Positions 6,201 to 8,626 of a stretch of 8,626 bases of DNA are shown here, one piece after another (position 1 is the stretch's first letter; each line of letters opens with the position of its first letter). The position numbers and the translations under genes are program-made. Source of the DNA: Calditrichia bacterium. Lineage in GTDB: Bacteria; Calditrichota; Calditrichia; Calditrichales; Calditrichaceae. The notes beneath the pieces were generated by a model. The model ran no database searches. It saw only the letters and a list, made by a program, of their open reading frames with translations, and was not told the DNA's origin. Location of the stretch: the NCBI GenBank assembly GCA_027039465.1, contig JALWEA010000443.1, positions 1-8,626 of the forward strand. The letters run 5' to 3'.

Positions 6201-6225
6201 CGATCTGCCCTAAGATCGTATCTTA
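6201..6225 (+). promoter_or_regulatory. Two overlapping, mutually exclusive hairpins in a 5' leader or intergenic RNA
   Basis: CGATCT (6201-6206) pairs with AGATCG (6213-6218) around a 6-base loop. TAAGAT (6211-6216) pairs with ATCTTA (6220-6225) around a 3-base loop. Both use 6213-6216, so only one can form. This could be a switch, part of a weak terminator for the transglycosylase gene, or chance. Confidence 0.3.
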
Positions 6226-6251
6226 CGGCCTTGCCAAATATTTGATTATTA

Positions 6252-6263
6252 TTTGCGCGCAAA
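6252..6263. promoter_or_regulatory. 12-bp palindrome upstream of the FecR-domain gene
   Basis: TTTGCGCGCAAA is a perfect palindrome 71-82 bases before the FecR ATG, inside otherwise AT-rich DNA. The GC-rich core flanked by AT makes it stand out, and it could bind a dimeric regulator. No regulator is identified. Confidence 0.35.
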
Positions 6264-6333
6264 GGAATTTTTAAAGTAGTTTAAGTTTCAGGCCGATAAC
6301 CGTTTTAAACTCCAAAAATATAGGAGATACTCG

Positions 6334-7857
6334 ATGTCCAAACGTCCGTATTTTAATTATTCTTTTGTAAATTTTACCTTTGTTAAAAGCACGTTTGTCA
6401 TGTTGCTATTTATTTTACTTACTCTAAATGTTTCCGCCGCTGCCACTAAGCACTCATCCGCCAAAATCAAATTTTTGGTGGGTAATGTCAAGTTGCTTCC
6501 CAAGGGCAAAATTCATTGGCGAACGGCGCACTTCAATGATCGCATCTTCCAGGGAGATCGTATTCGCACCGAACTGAATGCCCGTGTGGAATTGGCCATG
6601 CCGGACGGATCCGTTATTAAAATCAATGAAAACTCCGTTTTTGACGTTAAAGAAATCAAAACGCCGAAAGTCGAGCATGCCGATAAAATGAGCTTTACCC
6701 TATGGGTGGGCAGCATCTTTGCCAAATTCCAAAAAATAGTACAAAAACGGCAAAGCCGGATTATTGAAAGTCCCAGCGCCGTTGTGGCCGTGCGCGGCAC
6801 CCAATTCGAATTGCAGGTAGATCGCGATCAGACCACCACGGTACGCGTTTACGAAGGGCGGGTTTCTTTTCGTTCCAAACAGGCGCCGGGCGAAGTTTTC
6901 GTGAGCAGTAATCAGGAATCGAAAGTGGAAAAAGGCAAGCCGCCTCTGCCGCCCAAACCGTTTAAACCGAAAGGCGGCGGTTCCATGGGCGCCTTACCCA
7001 AAGGCCAACTGCTTAAAATCAATTTGTCCAAATTTCAATTCACGGATCCCGTTTTATTAACGGCCGGTTTGCCGTTACGCGGTCGTACTATTCCCGGCGC
7101 GCGCATCATGGCCAACGGCATTCCGATGAATGTGGGGTCAAGCGGTATTTTTACGGGTCGAATTCCGGTAACGGAAGGGTTGAATATCATTAAAGTTACA
7201 GCCGAATATAAAGGCAAGCGTCAAAAACAAATTGTCCGTGTTTTGGTAAATACTTTCAAACCGAAAATCAAGCTGGCCCGACCTTTAACCAACATGTTCA
7301 CCAACCGTCGCGATTATAGCTTAAGCGGCGCCGTCTTCGATCGTACGCCTGGTGATCGGGTAAAATTGTACATAAATGATGAACTTGTCACCGAAGTGAC
7401 GGGTCAGGGCAGCTTTAACCGTACGATTATTTTAAAGGAAGGCAAAAATACCATTCGCGTAGTGGCCGAAGATCTGTCCGGCAACCGTACCGTGCATGTG
7501 GAACAAATCTTTTTGGATACGGTCAAACCGATCCTGACCGTGACCGAACCGGCCCAACCGGTTTACGTGCGTTTCGAGCCGCCGCGCCCCCCCAATGAAC
7601 ACACCCCGTTTGCACAGGAACGCTTTAAGCAGGTTATCCGAGGTATTGTGATCGATCCTCAACCATCTTCGGGCATCAAACGGGTTTTGGTCAACGGGCA
7701 GGAAATCAGGCCCAATAACGACGGCAGCTTCGAAGCGACCATCTTTCTGAAACGGGCGGCAGCGGGGCGACGCAGTGAAAACCGTTTGTCCTTTATCGTT
7801 GAAGATATGGCCGGTAATATTTTACGCGATAACAGTCGGGTTATTATTATTCAGTAG
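6334..7857 (+). CDS. Exported FecR-domain protein with three Ig-like (glucodextranase-B-type) repeats
   Basis: 507 aa. An N-terminal signal peptide has a long aromatic n-region (1-20), hydrophobic core (21-34) and a cleavage site near SAAA|T (34-38). The FecR domain covers about 44-180: VGNVKLLPKG, GDRIRTELNARVELAMPDGS, then SPSAVVAVRGTQFEL (146-160) and VRVYEGRVSF (170-179). A Pro/Lys/Gly linker (202-216) leads to three beta-sandwich repeats at roughly 245-306, 328-395 and 433-507. Each has the pattern G-x-V ... NG/ND ... G-x-F-x-x-x-I-x-L-x-x-G-x-N-x-I-x-V-x-A-x-D-x-x-G-N. Unlike iron-uptake FecR anti-sigma proteins, it has no cytoplasmic anti-sigma domain and no sigma factor beside it, so it is more likely a periplasmic or surface scaffold. 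It has a strong Shine-Dalgarno and is followed 15 bases later by a likely outer-membrane barrel gene. ATG at 6400 (Met23) would also leave a signal peptide but lacks the ribosome binding site. Confidence 0.85.
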   Translation: MSKRPYFNYSFVNFTFVKSTFVMLLFILLTLNVSAAATKHSSAKIKFLVGNVKLLPKGKIHWRTAHFNDRIFQGDRIRTELNARVELAMPDGSVIKINENSVFDVKEIKTPKVEHADKMSFTLWVGSIFAKFQKIVQKRQSRIIESPSAVVAVRGTQFELQVDRDQTTTVRVYEGRVSFRSKQAPGEVFVSSNQESKVEKGKPPLPPKPFKPKGGGSMGALPKGQLLKINLSKFQFTDPVLLTAGLPLRGRTIPGARIMANGIPMNVGSSGIFTGRIPVTEGLNIIKVTAEYKGKRQKQIVRVLVNTFKPKIKLARPLTNMFTNRRDYSLSGAVFDRTPGDRVKLYINDELVTEVTGQGSFNRTIILKEGKNTIRVVAEDLSGNRTVHVEQIFLDTVKPILTVTEPAQPVYVRFEPPRPPNEHTPFAQERFKQVIRGIVIDPQPSSGIKRVLVNGQEIRPNNDGSFEATIFLKRAAAGRRSENRLSFIVEDMAGNILRDNSRVIIIQ

Positions 7858-7872
7858 CAAGCAGGAGGCGGA

Positions 7873-8626
7873 ATGAAATTTTTACATTGGTTGATTTTAA
7901 TAGCCGCTCCGGCGCTACTTTGGGCGCAAAGCGGATTTAATCTCACCGGGCGTATTTCGTTGCGAACCATGAACGTCCAATATGATGATCACTCGCTTTT
8001 AAAGCCCGATTCCATTCCCGATGATCAATACGCCAAAGCACCTTTGATTCCGGGACTGCAACAACGCCTGAATATCGCCCTTTTCGGCCGCACCAAATCC
8101 ATGGATATTACTCTGTTGGGCGATTTGAAAAACAATCAATGGGATCAATTGAACCAATTTAAACGCGTCTATCGTCTGACTTTGAATATCCGCTCGGGAT
8201 TAAACGAGTTTGTTGCAGGAGATTTTTTTGAAAACGGTTCCGACCTTTTCATCCAAAGCCGGGAAGTACGCGGTATTAAACTTCATTTGGAAAACAGCGG
8301 CAATTGGTATTATCAGTTAAACGCAACCGGCGGGCAGGTGCAGCGCGCGCTTGATGTGGGTGAACGTTTGCCCAGTCTCTACCATCAGTACGAAACTTCC
8401 GGGCAATACCGCCGCTACATGGCCGCCGGAATTTTCCGTTTCGGAAAACGCGACCGCTTTAATTTGGGCGTACGTTATTTATGGGGCAAGGACGATTCCA
8501 AATCCATTAACGAAAGTATTTTGGAACCGTTGACCAATCGCAATATCGGAGCGGACGGCTTTTTGTATCTTTGGCAACGACACATCAAATTTTTCTTCGA
8601 AGGCGATTTGAGTCGCAAAGATACCC
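7873..8626 (+). CDS. Probable outer-membrane beta-barrel protein, 3'-truncated by window edge
   Basis: Open from ATG 7873 through the last base, giving 251 residues with no stop, so the gene continues beyond the window. The start has an excellent Shine-Dalgarno (AGGAGG, 7863-7868, 4-base spacer). A Sec signal peptide (1-18) ends LLWA|Q, a form common in Bacteroidota and relatives. The mature part alternates polar and hydrophobic/aromatic residues with tight Gly/Asn/Asp turns: YRLTLNIRSGLNEFVAGDFFE, GIKLHLENSGNWYYQLNATGG, RYMAAGIFRFGKRDRFNLGVRYLWG, KFFFEGDL. This is the signature of transmembrane beta-hairpins. GDFF (116-119) followed by SREVRGIKL (129-137) recalls the GD...RG turn seen in usher-like barrels, but I cannot assign a family. 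It is co-directional with, and 15 bases after, the FecR/Ig gene, suggesting they act together at the outer membrane. Confidence 0.75.
   Translation, partial: MKFLHWLILIAAPALLWAQSGFNLTGRISLRTMNVQYDDHSLLKPDSIPDDQYAKAPLIPGLQQRLNIALFGRTKSMDITLLGDLKNNQWDQLNQFKRVYRLTLNIRSGLNEFVAGDFFENGSDLFIQSREVRGIKLHLENSGNWYYQLNATGGQVQRALDVGERLPSLYHQYETSGQYRRYMAAGIFRFGKRDRFNLGVRYLWGKDDSKSINESILEPLTNRNIGADGFLYLWQRHIKFFFEGDLSRKDT

Larger units (their letters stand above)
6140..6333. other. Intergenic region between transglycosylase and FecR-domain genes
   Basis: 194 non-coding bases. They hold two mutually exclusive small hairpins (6201-6225), a 12-bp palindrome (6252-6263) and the FecR gene's ribosome binding site (AGGAG at 6322-6326, 7-base spacer). 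No hairpin is followed by a clean T-run, so termination of the upstream operon is unproven. I could not assign a convincing -35/-10 pair. Confidence 0.55.

Noticed and set aside
8351..8533. Small plus-strand open frame near the window end
   Set aside because: It sits in another frame of the barrel gene, which is open with beta-barrel patterning from 7873 to the window edge.

Overview
The window reads as a piece of chromosome from a Gram-negative bacterium, most likely in or near the FCB group; Calditrichota (Caldithrix-like) is my best guess. The grounds are moderate GC, a signal peptide ending LLWA|Q, a DUF2851 gene, an exported FecR-domain protein carrying Ig-like repeats, and a probable outer-membrane barrel. 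This assignment is inference; no RNA gene is present to anchor it. Nine protein genes are supported. The first and last run off the window edges. No tRNA, rRNA, CRISPR array, insertion sequence or phage gene was seen.

Region 1 (1-2496): the C-terminal ~90% of a thymidine/pyrimidine-nucleoside phosphorylase is followed 3 bases later by an RsgA-type ribosome-assembly GTPase that appears to lack the usual OB-fold. A ferritin-like/rubrerythrin-type di-iron protein lies convergent to this pair. Region 2 (2497-2741) is a 245-base divergent spacer with short inverted repeats between the ferritin-like gene and a stand-alone CoaC-type flavoprotein.

Region 3 (2742-5054): the CoaC-like gene carries Asp where the family's catalytic Cys is expected. 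It converges on a small XRE-family regulator. That regulator is transcribed divergently from a DUF2851 gene, and the ~80 bases between them are almost entirely inverted and direct repeats, including a perfect 13-bp inverted repeat. This looks like an autoregulated operator controlling both genes. The DUF2851 protein has a GPDF...GDVEMH core that resembles a nuclease active site and a C-terminal four-cysteine cluster. Regulator, operator and DUF2851 gene together are the best candidate here for an undescribed small system.

Region 4 (5160-8626): a two-helix DUF350 membrane protein is coupled to a lipoprotein lytic transglycosylase. After a 194-base spacer come an exported FecR plus three-Ig-repeat protein and a likely beta-barrel outer-membrane protein that runs off the end. 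These four genes all point to the cell envelope: wall remodelling, then a periplasmic or surface scaffold paired with a barrel.
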